Assembly (NCBI GenBank): GCA_964583155.1
Contig: CAZOUY010000012.1
Location: 1-33,302, forward strand
Reading direction: 5' to 3'
DNA from: CAG-826 sp964583155
GTDB taxonomy: Bacteria; Bacillota_I; Bacilli_A; RFN20; CAG-826
DNA length: 33,302 nucleotides
Shown: piece after piece, positions 21,404 through 29,888 of the stretch
How the letters are laid out: every line of letters starts with the position of its first letter
Position numbering within the stretch: the stretch's first letter is position 1
The notes under the pieces: generated by a model
What the model was told of the DNA's origin: nothing
Databases searched by the model: none
Seen by the model: the letters and a program-made list of their open reading frames with translations, nothing else
Position numbers and translations under genes: made by a program

Positions 21404-21443
21404 ATATAGACCTCCTTATATCCACGAACATAGATATAGCGAT

Positions 21444-21475
21444 ATCATAATATCATTATGATGCTTTTTTTTCAA
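21444..21475 (-). promoter_or_regulatory. Promoter with palindrome over the -10, thioredoxin-like gene
   Basis: On the minus strand TTGAAA (21470-21475), 17 bases, TATTAT (21447-21452). The inverted repeat ATCATAAT-ATC-ATTATGAT (21444-21462) covers the -10 and could be an operator. Confidence 0.55.
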
Positions 21476-21552
21476 CAAAAAATTATTTTTTTCTCATTTA
21501 TTGGCTACCTCCAATCACGGGCTTTTAGAAAAAATATCATATTGATATTGTA

Positions 21553-21566
21553 TTTTGCCGGCAAAA
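21553..21566. promoter_or_regulatory. Perfect 14-bp palindrome in the yitT-like promoter region
   Basis: TTTTGCCGGCAAAA directly precedes a -10-like TATAAAAT (21568-21575). It is the only strongly G+C-centred palindrome in this gap and lies where a repressor could block the promoter. Confidence 0.45.
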
Positions 21567-21621
21567 GTATAAAATAATGTAGTGTTTTAGAATGAATTAC
21601 AATTTGCGGTAGGTACTTATC

Positions 21622-22641
21622 ATGGAAAAAAAGCATTCACTTCAAAATCGTTATAAAGAGTATATTGATCACCATGACAAAATGAAATCAGTCTTGGAAA
21701 ACACTAAATGTATCATCGTTTTGCTTTTCTCAGCCTTTATTTTCTCATTTGGATTTCGTGCATTTATTGCCCCGGCTAACGCCGCCAATAATCCGGATAT
21801 TTTGACCGTAGCCACAGGAGGAATGAGTGGTATTTCCCAGATTATCGTTAAGGCTATTCAACTGATACGTGGCGCCTATTTTGATAGTGCGACTCGTGAC
21901 ACCTACCAATCTATTTTTTATTCCGTTTTAAATATTCCAATATTCATTTTGGCTTGGAAAGGAATCGGAAAACGCTTTGCTATTTTTACGATGATTAATG
22001 TCATCGCTACTTCCATCTTTACGAAATATATTCCCGATTCATTGGTGCAAATTTTTGAAAGTGTGAATGATGATAATGTCACAAGAGCCTTATTTGGCGG
22101 AATATGCACAGGCTTGAGTAGTTCGCTGGCCTTAATGGTCGATGGTTCGGCCGGCGGTATCGATGTCATTTCTTATCATATTGCTTTAAAGAAATCGACT
22201 TCTATTGCCAAATATGTTTTGATTACCAATTGCTTGATTATCTCGATTTTTACCATTTTGAGTTATTTCCCGGTAAACGCTGCTGATACTATTCATAACA
22301 ATGCTTGGGAGATACTTCTTTACGCTATTTTGTATTCTTTTGTTGCTTCGATGGTCATCGACTTCTTGAGTCGACGCAATAAAAAGGCTCAAATCCAGAT
22401 TATCACGAAAAATGAAGATTTGGCTAAAATTTTGTTAGCCAATTTCAAACATGGATGCACGGTTGTTGATGCAAAAGGAGCGTTTTCTGGCGAGAGTAAG
22501 AAGATTATTTATATGGTTGTATCGGCATTGGAGGTTAAAAGAGCGATTAAAGTAATTCAAGATGCCGACCCGAACGCTTTTGTTAATGTTGTTTCCGTTT
22601 CAGCGGTTTATGGTCGATTCCATGTGGATCCAATTAAGTAG
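21622..22641 (+). CDS. YitT-family (DUF161/DUF2179) membrane protein
   Basis: A 339-residue protein of the YitT/YqfU family. The N-terminal half has five or six membrane helices with the family signatures GFRAFIAPANAA, ATGGMSGISQI, SIFYSVLNIPIFILAWKGIG, and DGSAGGIDVIS. The cytoplasmic C-terminal DUF2179 domain (about 255-339) reads IQIITKNEDLAKIL, GCTVVDAKGAFS, VSALEVKRAIKVIQDADPNA. Function of the family is not settled. The start lacks a strong ribosome site (GGTAGG ten bases before the ATG at 21622). Confidence 0.9.
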   Translation: MEKKHSLQNRYKEYIDHHDKMKSVLENTKCIIVLLFSAFIFSFGFRAFIAPANAANNPDILTVATGGMSGISQIIVKAIQLIRGAYFDSATRDTYQSIFYSVLNIPIFILAWKGIGKRFAIFTMINVIATSIFTKYIPDSLVQIFESVNDDNVTRALFGGICTGLSSSLALMVDGSAGGIDVISYHIALKKSTSIAKYVLITNCLIISIFTILSYFPVNAADTIHNNAWEILLYAILYSFVASMVIDFLSRRNKKAQIQIITKNEDLAKILLANFKHGCTVVDAKGAFSGESKKIIYMVVSALEVKRAIKVIQDADPNAFVNVVSVSAVYGRFHVDPIK

Positions 22642-22764
22642 ATGATCGTAAATTATTAATGATTTGTATTGATTATGCTTCAATAAATAGGTTTTGATGG
22701 TTAATTGCAAATGTGATTTACTTTTTAATTAAGTGCAAAAATAAACCAATTTAAAAAACAACCT

Positions 22765-22968
22765 CTATATCTTCTTAAAAACTATTATTTTTTCTTTCAT
22801 AGAAATCTTAACTACTTCATAACCATATTCTTTTAATTCCTTTTTATAAGTTAAAAATGAGTGATCTATCTCAAAACCTACAATTTTTTTAATTTCTTCA
22901 TAGGTTAATCGATAGATTTCTTTTTTGTTTTCATTTAAATAATTCCATAAGGGATCATATTTACTCAT
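22765..22968 (-). CDS. Small DUF7662-like protein
   Basis: A 67-residue protein reading MSKYDPLWNYLNENKKEIYR, then LTYEEIKKIVGFEID, resembling a widespread small family with the KYDPLWxYL start and LTFxEIExxLG centre. Its function is unknown. The last part (YKKELKEYGYEVVKISMKEK) is basic and could bind nucleic acid. The start at 22968 is chosen because AAGGAG lies upstream; the ORF extends to 23007 without a ribosome site. It lies at the edge of an A+T-rich accessory region, downstream of the C39-like gene on the same strand. Confidence 0.65.
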   Translation of the reverse strand: MSKYDPLWNYLNENKKEIYRLTYEEIKKIVGFEIDHSFLTYKKELKEYGYEVVKISMKEKIIVFKKI

Positions 22969-23028
22969 TTTTACACACTCCTTAATAATTCCATCATAAT
23001 TTTCCATAAATTTAAAACATTAATTTGC

Positions 23029-24918
23029 TTAAATAGCATAATTATAGTCAACAAATGGTATTAGTCCTGTTTCTAACGATGTACTAAATACTATATCGCC
23101 TAAGCAAAATCTACCTTTATTTCTATCTCCAGTGGCAGTTGCTGTTGTTTCAAATCGTAACCCATAAATACCAGATAACGTGTATTCAGTAAATTGAGTT
23201 AAACCATTTTCCTTAGTTTTTAAAGAACTAATAGGAATATCTTTCAATGTATACCATGCTCCTTGCGCGTTTTTTACTTGGATTATAGCTGTTCCATCAA
23301 GATTTTCAGATGCACTCCACATGCATGCACGATACATAAATGAGTAAACTGGTTTATCAAAATTCATTTCAAAATACGCTCTACCAGCATTCTCTCTTCT
23401 AGGTGATAAAACTATATATGATTCCTCAATATAACCACATCTTAGTCTTTCGGTATTTATAGTTAATCCATTTTGTGTAACTGTCGTATACATTCTATCC
23501 GGATCAGAAGCAACACTAGAGGAATTAAGTTCATTTGAGAAATAATATCGTCCTTCAAAGCCCCAGTCTTGCGGTAAAAAAGAGGATTTTAAGCCATATC
23601 TATTAGGTTCTCTAAATAATACTGAACAATAATAATCATCCCAATATGGATATGTATCTGATCCAATTGTTATATACACATAATAAGATGGGTCAGCTAC
23701 ATCATTTATTACGTTTTCCCACTCCTGAGTAGTTAAGATATATTTGTTATCAAAAATATCTTCAATTTGAAATGCCTCGTATCTATTACTTCTTAAAATA
23801 CGCAAAGTATGATAAAGATTGTCTTTTTCAGACCACTTCTCATTTATCAAAGAATTCCATTTAAATGTAGGGTTTACATCTAAGTAATTATTTAAAATCT
23901 CTATCTCAGTTGGAATCATTGAAGAACAGGCACAAATTTGTGCTATGTCTCCATATTCGTCATATCGAGAATAATTAAGAGAATGATCATGATCAATTGT
24001 TGGATCAAAATACATTATTTCTTGTATATATGGATAACCTAAATCAGTCATACTTATGTGCCAAGAAGAGCTACTATACCAACCAGCATTACAATAAATC
24101 ACATCATTCGCTTCATCATAATCATAAGCTACAAAAGAATGAGCTGAAGTATCTTTATCACTAGCATTTTCACGATTTCTAGCATCAATTATAACTGGAA
24201 TACCTTTTGAAACCTTCTCAATTATAGTTTCTCTCATTTTTGTTGGATTTGAATTTTTGAATCCTATTTTGATATCATCTCTACTTAAAGAGGTTGACTC
24301 GTCCAAGTAATCATAAATAACATCACGAACATCGCGCAGAAATGTTCCTAAAGATAGTGTTTTACACTTTTCATTATATAAATTAAGTTTTTCAATACCT
24401 CTTGAAAGCAAATCAAAATGAACAATATTGGCTGAATTATCATTAACCACTTTCAAATATTCTTCATCAGATAAGCCACTTACTTTAACTTTAATATCAG
24501 ACTCATTTTTAGAACCTGGTGATCCAGTAGCGTTTAGAACTGTTTCATCAACAAAAACATTCTCACCATCATATTTTTCTGGCAAGAAATCATCAACCCA
24601 AAAAGAGTCGTAGTAAGACAAAAGCATGTCCACAGCAACATAAGTGCATGAGCCTTTAACATTATTTCCGAAGCGACCTCTTAAATTACTAAAATAATAA
24701 GGTGCAAAATAATCAGTAATAAAAATATTATCACTATTTTCATTTTGAATTTCGTATGTTGAAACTAGTGCGTTTGGCTTTATCATTGTTTCTTCATCAA
24801 TCGGATAATTTACTTGATTTATGTTTCTATCATTTGATGAAGCAATATCAATATTTTGCGGTATTGACAAGCCAAACATTCCAATAAAAGAGACAAATAA
24901 AATAGCTAGTTTACGCAT
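23029..24918 (-). CDS. Secreted C39/papain-like putative cysteine peptidase with C-terminal beta domain
   Basis: A 629-residue exported protein. It has a signal peptide (MRKLAILFVSFIGMFGLS) and a propeptide-like stretch. The peptidase-like domain follows at about 65-300, with Cys91 in GSCTYVAVDMLLSYY, His260 in AHSFVAYDYD and Asn277 in CNAGW, the order of a C39/papain-type triad. A middle region (310-450) has HDHSLNYSRYDEYGDIAQIC, a possible decayed Cys-ribbon. The domain at 456-612 (RLRCG, AGRAYFE, MWSASENL, KGRFCLGDI) is shared with the protein at 29889-32105. CGGAGG precedes the ATG. The gene follows a lipoprotein gene by 13 bases. Target and activity are unproven. Confidence 0.72.
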   Translation of the reverse strand: MRKLAILFVSFIGMFGLSIPQNIDIASSNDRNINQVNYPIDEETMIKPNALVSTYEIQNENSDNIFITDYFAPYYFSNLRGRFGNNVKGSCTYVAVDMLLSYYDSFWVDDFLPEKYDGENVFVDETVLNATGSPGSKNESDIKVKVSGLSDEEYLKVVNDNSANIVHFDLLSRGIEKLNLYNEKCKTLSLGTFLRDVRDVIYDYLDESTSLSRDDIKIGFKNSNPTKMRETIIEKVSKGIPVIIDARNRENASDKDTSAHSFVAYDYDEANDVIYCNAGWYSSSSWHISMTDLGYPYIQEIMYFDPTIDHDHSLNYSRYDEYGDIAQICACSSMIPTEIEILNNYLDVNPTFKWNSLINEKWSEKDNLYHTLRILRSNRYEAFQIEDIFDNKYILTTQEWENVINDVADPSYYVYITIGSDTYPYWDDYYCSVLFREPNRYGLKSSFLPQDWGFEGRYYFSNELNSSSVASDPDRMYTTVTQNGLTINTERLRCGYIEESYIVLSPRRENAGRAYFEMNFDKPVYSFMYRACMWSASENLDGTAIIQVKNAQGAWYTLKDIPISSLKTKENGLTQFTEYTLSGIYGLRFETTATATGDRNKGRFCLGDIVFSTSLETGLIPFVDYNYAI

Positions 24919-24931
24919 AAATTTTCCTCCG

Positions 24932-25555
24932 TTAAACAATCAATTTATAATTATTAATTAAATCACCAATCATTTGTTCTTTATCAATCTCTTTTCCACT
25001 TTTTTGAGACAAATCAACTTTCATAATAATACTTTCGTCATATGTAAAAGTTGCTTCGTATGCCCCATCATAGTAATCAATAAATTCATATTTAATCTTG
25101 TTATTATCAAACGTATCGTCTGAACAATAGAATGGATAGAAATAAATACTAAACCTATTGTAAATTGGCAAAATATTAGTGTTTTCGTTAAAGGTGTTCT
25201 CTATCCAAAATTGGTCATATATAGAGTTAAAAATATCTTCCTTATTTGAAGTATTGATATCAATGTGCCCAGAAAAAGTTGTACTAAAATGTTTATAATG
25301 GTCAGGGACTTCAAAATTAGAAATTCCAAAATTAAAATCACCATTCTTTTTAGTATTTTTTAAATCAATAATAAAATCTTCAGTTTCTTCAAGACTATCA
25401 AAGCTTTCATACCACCAAAGTCTATCTTTGCCAGGTAAAATTAAACTATTATTAGAATTAGAACCACTATTAAAACTAGCACTTTCACCACAACTAGTGC
25501 AAATACAACTTGTGATTGCTAATAAAACTATAAATAAAGGAATTATCTTTTTCAT
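24932..25555 (-). CDS. Putative lipoprotein, partner of the C39-like protein
   Basis: A 207-residue lipoprotein: basic start MKKIIPLF, hydrophobic core, lipobox ITSC (Cys17; a second candidate is Cys22), then a Ser/Asn-rich linker. The rest is an acidic, aromatic-rich soluble domain with no known motif. The stretch FGISNFEVPDHY is similar to YGLDNLEVPNQT in the membrane-anchored protein at 32132-33097. The start at 25555 uses GGTGAT; 25567 is the alternative. It is the first gene of a two-gene operon with the C39-like protein. A -10 TATAAT lies at 25606-25611. Confidence 0.72.
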   Translation of the reverse strand: MKKIIPLFIVLLAITSCICTSCGESASFNSGSNSNNSLILPGKDRLWWYESFDSLEETEDFIIDLKNTKKNGDFNFGISNFEVPDHYKHFSTTFSGHIDINTSNKEDIFNSIYDQFWIENTFNENTNILPIYNRFSIYFYPFYCSDDTFDNNKIKYEFIDYYDGAYEATFTYDESIIMKVDLSQKSGKEIDKEQMIGDLINNYKLIV

Positions 25556-25737
25556 GTTTATCACCATCTATAATTTAGCAAAATAAGATTTAGAATTCAA
25601 TGCATATTATATTGAGTTTGTCAAGATATATGTAACCGCTTTTTTTATAACTCTTCCTAAAATTAAAATTTTCACCGTTTGAACCCAAAATATCAAATTT
25701 TGCTATAAAATGGTTAAAAATCGCCATAAAAAGCAAG

Positions 25738-25787
25738 AAAAAAGGTTCAATACTTAAAATCTACTTAATTTTCATTGTATCAAACCT
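25738..25787 (-). terminator. Terminator downstream of tRNA-Ser(CGA)
   Basis: On the minus strand an 11-bp stem (AGGTTTGATAC pairing with GTATTGAACCT, two G-T pairs) with a long loop, followed by six T. Confidence 0.7.
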
Positions 25788-25799
25788 ATGCTTTTTAAA

Positions 25800-25890
25800 T
25801 GGCGGAGAAAGGGGGATTTGAACCCCCGCAAGGCTTGCACCTTCTGCCAGTTTTCGAAACTGGTCCCTTCAGCCGCTTGGGTATTTCTCC
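25800..25890 (-). tRNA. tRNA-Ser (anticodon CGA)
   Basis: A 91-base serine tRNA on the minus strand. The acceptor arms GGAGAAA and TTTCTCC pair, followed by G and an encoded CCA. The anticodon loop TTCGAAA, closed by CCAGT/ACTGG, gives CGA (reads UCG). It has a long serine-type variable arm and a T-loop GGTTCAAATCC. A -10 TATAAT lies at 25901-25906 just upstream. Confidence 0.96.
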
Positions 25891-25962
25891 AACGCTCATT
25901 ATTATATCACAATCTTGGTTATTTGCTATTTATTTTTGCACAAACCATTCTTTTTTTATGTG

Positions 25963-25991
25963 TTGTTTATTTTATAAACAAAGTATATAAT
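25963..25991 (+). promoter_or_regulatory. Promoter of the GGDEF-EAL-like gene
   Basis: TTGTTT (25963-25968), 17 bases, TATAAT (25986-25991), about 20 bases before the coding start. Confidence 0.7.
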
Positions 25992-26010
25992 ATCAAATGA
26001 GGTGGCAACT

Positions 26011-27768
26011 GTGAAAGAATGGTTTCAAAATCATGAACATGAAATAGTAATAAGTCTGATTGTTATTTTTTCATTATTGCTTATTTTATTCGCTATTTTA
26101 CTTTTTGTTTCTAGCTATAAAAAACGCCATCACATGAGTAAATTGAAGGCCAAAAAAAGACAGTGTTACATTTTTAAAATTGATTTTGAGAATTCACAAG
26201 TTACTTATTTTGAAAGAACTAATCCCAGTAAACAAGTAAATGTTGAATTAGAGGGGTTCTATCAGCACATTCTCAATCCGCGTGATCGTGATATTTTCCG
26301 GGGTTGGTTAGAAGGGCTTTTAAGTGATAATCGCAATTTGCTGACAGAAATAACGATTAATCTTGATGGAAGGCAAATTATTCCTTTATATTTTACCGTT
26401 GATAGCATCAATACATCGCAAAGAATCATCCATCTCTCAAGCTATAGCGTGGAGTATTTGAATGAGAATGTTAATAAGCATCGTTATATCTTGACACCGG
26501 TCAATGAAAGTAGAGGAGTACAAATAAGCAGTGTCTTTACCAAGAAGAGTGTCAATAATGGCTTTTTATTGTTTGTGCGCTTTTTTGCTTTGGATAAAAG
26601 ACTAGATGAGACGAGAAAATCTTCAATGAGCAATGAATTAAAGCAGGTTTGCTTTTTGTATCTTAAAGAAAAAAGAACGCGTCTCCGCATTGAATTTGAT
26701 GATGATTATTCTTTTGTTATCTATGACACAGGGGCTAATAATTTATTAGAAATGCAGAGAACCGTTATGAGCTTGATTAAGCTTTTGAATTCTCGCTTAG
26801 AGATAAATTCCTATCAGGAAATATTTAATTTTTCGATAGGCGCTGTCGAAACAAAGTATTTTGCGGATGGTAAAAAATGCTTGGATACTGCAAGAATTAA
26901 ATCGATGTCAGCGGAAAGACAGTACAATAAAATCGATTGGTTCCATCCTGGTGAATCGGTGGACACCATCGGCACTGAGGTTTGGGAGCAGGAGCTTGAT
27001 TTAGCTTTAAAAGGAAAAAAGCGCGAGCGGCGATTGCGTTTTCTTTATCAGCCTCTTGTTCTTTATGCATCAACCCCACGCATGTATGGGTATATAACAT
27101 CCTGTGAACCCGAAAATTCTGAATTTCACAATATGGATGAGATGCGCATCAAGGCCAATGAATATAATCGGAGCCAAGAGCTTTTAACGGTTGTTTGCCG
27201 CACTTTGATTAATAAATTTTATAACGAAGTCGTTAAGAGGTTTATTGGCACCGAGTCGGAAAATGACTTGCGCCTTTTTATCCCCATTTCCTCATATGAT
27301 AGAGATCTGATCGCGAAGGTTCTGACGGATGTTCGTCATGCGAAGGAATGCCATATCGTGATTGTGTTTGATGAAGATGATATGAATGATATGGTAGCGC
27401 GCAATTATGAAGATGCGATTAAATCGCTATCTAATATTAAAAAACGGAAATATGAGCTCGCTATTTGTTTCCATGATAGTAATCTCACATGGGCTAATGG
27501 CGTTTATGAGGTTTTCGATTATTTTATGATCGATAAGGCGGTTACCAGTGGAAAAGAAAGTCTCGATTCCAGCTCTATGGTGAAAAAGTTAAGTGCCAAA
27601 TTAGTAGGTTTCCATAAGCCGATGATTGCTCTGGATATGGAAAGCAAAAGCATGATTCAGATTATGATCAATCGATCATTCACTATTTTTGGTGGAAGTG
27701 TTATTGAAAATGCAAGCGAAGATATTATAGAATTAACTTCGCGAAAGATGAGTGTTGTAAAGAAGTAG
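26011..27768 (+). CDS. Degenerate GGDEF-EAL membrane protein (likely pseudoenzyme)
   Basis: A 585-residue protein: one N-terminal membrane helix (about 12-35), a PAS-like region (45-150), then a domain with the outline of GGDEF (180-305). The signature loop is EFDDD where GGDEF should be (LRIEFDDDYSFVIYD), so no diguanylate cyclase activity is expected. The last part (330-575) follows the EAL fold: FLYQPLVL, then ITS replacing EAL, LFIPISSYD, DYFMIDKAV, ALDMESKSMIQIMIN and FGGSVIE, without the catalytic acidic residues. GTG at 26011 is used, five bases after AGGTGG. It precedes proS by 19 bases. It could still sense c-di-GMP or another nucleotide. Confidence 0.75.
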   Translation: MKEWFQNHEHEIVISLIVIFSLLLILFAILLFVSSYKKRHHMSKLKAKKRQCYIFKIDFENSQVTYFERTNPSKQVNVELEGFYQHILNPRDRDIFRGWLEGLLSDNRNLLTEITINLDGRQIIPLYFTVDSINTSQRIIHLSSYSVEYLNENVNKHRYILTPVNESRGVQISSVFTKKSVNNGFLLFVRFFALDKRLDETRKSSMSNELKQVCFLYLKEKRTRLRIEFDDDYSFVIYDTGANNLLEMQRTVMSLIKLLNSRLEINSYQEIFNFSIGAVETKYFADGKKCLDTARIKSMSAERQYNKIDWFHPGESVDTIGTEVWEQELDLALKGKKRERRLRFLYQPLVLYASTPRMYGYITSCEPENSEFHNMDEMRIKANEYNRSQELLTVVCRTLINKFYNEVVKRFIGTESENDLRLFIPISSYDRDLIAKVLTDVRHAKECHIVIVFDEDDMNDMVARNYEDAIKSLSNIKKRKYELAICFHDSNLTWANGVYEVFDYFMIDKAVTSGKESLDSSSMVKKLSAKLVGFHKPMIALDMESKSMIQIMINRSFTIFGGSVIENASEDIIELTSRKMSVVKK

Positions 27769-27787
27769 GAAAGAAGGAATAAAACTC

Positions 27788-29227
27788 ATGGCTATTGAAA
27801 ATAAAAACGATGCGATTACGGCTCAAGAAATTGATTTTGCACAATGGTATACCGATGTGTGTCGTAAAGCGGAACTGATGGACTATTCTTCCGTGAAAGG
27901 ATTTATTATTTACCGTCCTTATGGCTATGCCATTTGGGAGCAGATTCAAAGCTATTTAGATCGCAAATTTAAAGAGACGGGGCATCAAAATGTCTATATG
28001 CCTTCCGTTATTCCCGAATCTCTTTTTCAAAAGGAAAAGGATCATGTTCAAGGCTTTGCGCCGGAATGCGCTATCATCACGATAGGAGGCAAAAACAAGC
28101 TAGATGATCCTTTAATTGTTCGCCCTACAAGTGAGACTTTGTTTTGTGAGCATTTTGCGAAAATAGTGTCTTCATATCGTGATTTACCACTTAAGTACAA
28201 TCAATGGTGTTCGGTGGTGCGATGGGAAAAAACCACGCGGCCTTTTTTACGAGGCTCAGAATTCCTATGGCAAGAAGGACATACCATTCATTCTTCTGAA
28301 GAAGAAGCTCGTCATGAAGCATTGATGATGCTCGAAATATATCAGCAAATGGGACAAGAACTTTTGGCTATTCCTTTTAGTGCTGGAAGAAAGACCGATA
28401 AAGAAAAATTTGCCGGTGCCGAAGAGACATATTCTATTGAAGCGTTGATGCCGGATGGTAAAGCCTTACAAAGTGGCACTACCCATTTTTTCGGACATGG
28501 TTTTGCTGAGGCATTTGGTATTCATTATCAAGATAAAGACGGAAAGATTAAACCGGTCGAGCAGACCTCATTTGGCGTATCCACCCGTCTTTTGGGCGCT
28601 CTTATTATGGTTCATGGTGACAATAACGGTCTCGTTTTGCCACCGCGGGTAGCCCCTATTCAAATTGTCATAGTCCCAATTCAAATGCAAAAAGAGGGCG
28701 TCTTGAAGAAGGCTCAAGAAATTGAAAAGGAATTAAGAAGTCATGGCTTTAGAGTTAAATTGGATGCTGATGATAGTGTGACACCAGGATGGAAGTTCCA
28801 TGAGTATGAAATGAAGGGAATTCCTCTTCGAATTGAAATCGGACCGCGTGATATTGCTAATGGCGTCTTCGTGGTTTCTAAAAGAAATGATGGTGTCAAA
28901 TTATCTCATTCGCTTAGCGATTTAATTCCCACCATTACCCAACTTTTCGATCAAATACATGATGAAATGTATGAAAAGGCGATGCACTACCTTTTAGAAC
29001 ACACCACTATTGTTCATAATTATGATGAATTAAGGGATGTCATTAATGGCAAGGGTGGCTATGCAAAGATGATGTGGTGTGGCGATGAAGAATGCGAAAA
29101 TCATATTAAAAATGATTTAGCAGCTACTACGCGTTGCATGCCATTTGATCAAACTCCTTTCGATGATGTTTGCCCGGTATGTGGCAAAAAAGCAAAGAAA
29201 GTTGTTCTTGTAGCCAAAGCATACTAA
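27788..29227 (+). CDS. proS: Prolyl-tRNA synthetase, archaeal/eukaryotic-like class
   Basis: A 479-residue class II aminoacyl-tRNA synthetase charging tRNA-Pro. Motif 2 reads VVRWEKTTRPFLRGSEFLWQ, followed by EGHTIHSSEEEA; HFFGHGFAEAFGI and TSFGVSTRLLGALIMVHGD (motif 3) follow. Next come an anticodon-binding domain (IQIVIVPIQ) and the C-terminal zinc-type domain with CGDEEC and CPVCGKKA. It lacks the long INS editing domain of the usual E. coli-type ProRS, as in Mycoplasma, Borrelia and some Clostridia. AGAAGGAATAAAACTC holds the ribosome site. A terminator follows at 29234. Confidence 0.95.
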   Translation: MAIENKNDAITAQEIDFAQWYTDVCRKAELMDYSSVKGFIIYRPYGYAIWEQIQSYLDRKFKETGHQNVYMPSVIPESLFQKEKDHVQGFAPECAIITIGGKNKLDDPLIVRPTSETLFCEHFAKIVSSYRDLPLKYNQWCSVVRWEKTTRPFLRGSEFLWQEGHTIHSSEEEARHEALMMLEIYQQMGQELLAIPFSAGRKTDKEKFAGAEETYSIEALMPDGKALQSGTTHFFGHGFAEAFGIHYQDKDGKIKPVEQTSFGVSTRLLGALIMVHGDNNGLVLPPRVAPIQIVIVPIQMQKEGVLKKAQEIEKELRSHGFRVKLDADDSVTPGWKFHEYEMKGIPLRIEIGPRDIANGVFVVSKRNDGVKLSHSLSDLIPTITQLFDQIHDEMYEKAMHYLLEHTTIVHNYDELRDVINGKGGYAKMMWCGDEECENHIKNDLAATTRCMPFDQTPFDDVCPVCGKKAKKVVLVAKAY

Positions 29228-29233
29228 AATTTG

Positions 29234-29256
29234 AGGGACTTTATAGTCCCTTTTTT
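29234..29256 (+). terminator. Terminator of proS
   Basis: AGGGACT, loop TTA(T), AGTCCCT and a six-T run. Confidence 0.9.
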
Positions 29257-29280
29257 GATTTAAATGTTGAGTTGTAAATG

Positions 29281-29658
29281 ATGTGAGACCAAAAAGTGAA
29301 AAATAATTAAAGTATAAGTTAAAAAACAAAAAAAGAATTTAATTATCGTAAAATACTGTATGGTAATGCCTTTAACCAATGATTTGTTGAAGTGAGATAA
29401 ATTGAAACATCCAACGCATTAAAGAAGCCTTAGAACAGTGATATAAACGACATATTTCTCGAACTTTGAAACGACCATTAGAGTAAGCTTTACAAGCGTG
29501 GAAGCGATTATTCAAATCATGAGGTTTATATTTGACATTCTGTGTTATAATATCCATGTGTTTTAGATCCTTTCTTTGTTTGATTTGGTGATTAACATTA
29601 TACAGGATTTAAAACGCTTTTTATTTGCCTTCTTTCTTTTGAGCATTTGGTCTCACAT
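29281..29658 (-). mobile_element. Short IS remnant with terminal inverted repeats
   Basis: The 13-base repeat ATGTGAGACCAAA (29281-29293) returns in inverted form at 29646-29658 and bounds 378 bases. Inside, only the first 40 or so codons of a transposase remain. The element is an internally deleted derivative, possibly a small non-autonomous one. The family (IS3/IS481-like) is uncertain. The rest of the 29560-29888 gap beyond this element is A+T-rich, with no gene seen; the downstream gene's ribosome site AAGGAG is at its end. Confidence 0.7.
29372..29557 (-). pseudogene. Transposase N-terminal fragment (helix-turn-helix)
   Basis: A 61-codon frame: MDIITQNVKYKPHDLNNRFH, then KAYSNGRFKVREICRLYHCS and KASLMRWM, a helix-turn-helix of the kind at the N-terminus of IS481/IS3-type transposases. 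The frame then runs into unrelated residues (FQFISLQQIIG) at the deletion joint. The whole DDE catalytic domain is missing. Confidence 0.7.
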
Positions 29659-29888
29659 GTATTATGTATTAAAGCCAATAATATATAGCATATTATCCAA
29701 TATTATTGATTTTTATAATCAATAATTGCATTAAAGCGATAAAAAACTAATTATAATATTGCTTTTTTAAAAAAGTAGAAGTATACTTTCTTTGGTTAGA
29801 TATTGCTAACTCAATTCATTTTTAAATATTAGCTTAATGGTAGAATTGTGTTTTATAAGCAAAATTTCAAATATTAAGGAGAAAGTAT

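Noticed and set aside
25621..25799. Possible riboswitch in front of the lipoprotein operon
   Set aside because: The gap is explained by the tRNA terminator and a -10 box; I could not identify a known riboswitch core.
25788..26000. Frames of 63-70 codons across tRNA-Ser(CGA)
   Set aside because: They run through the tRNA antisense; such frames over tRNA genes are a common artefact.
27769..27787. T-box leader before proS
   Set aside because: The gap from the upstream gene is only 19 bases, too short for a T-box, and no T-box sequence is seen.
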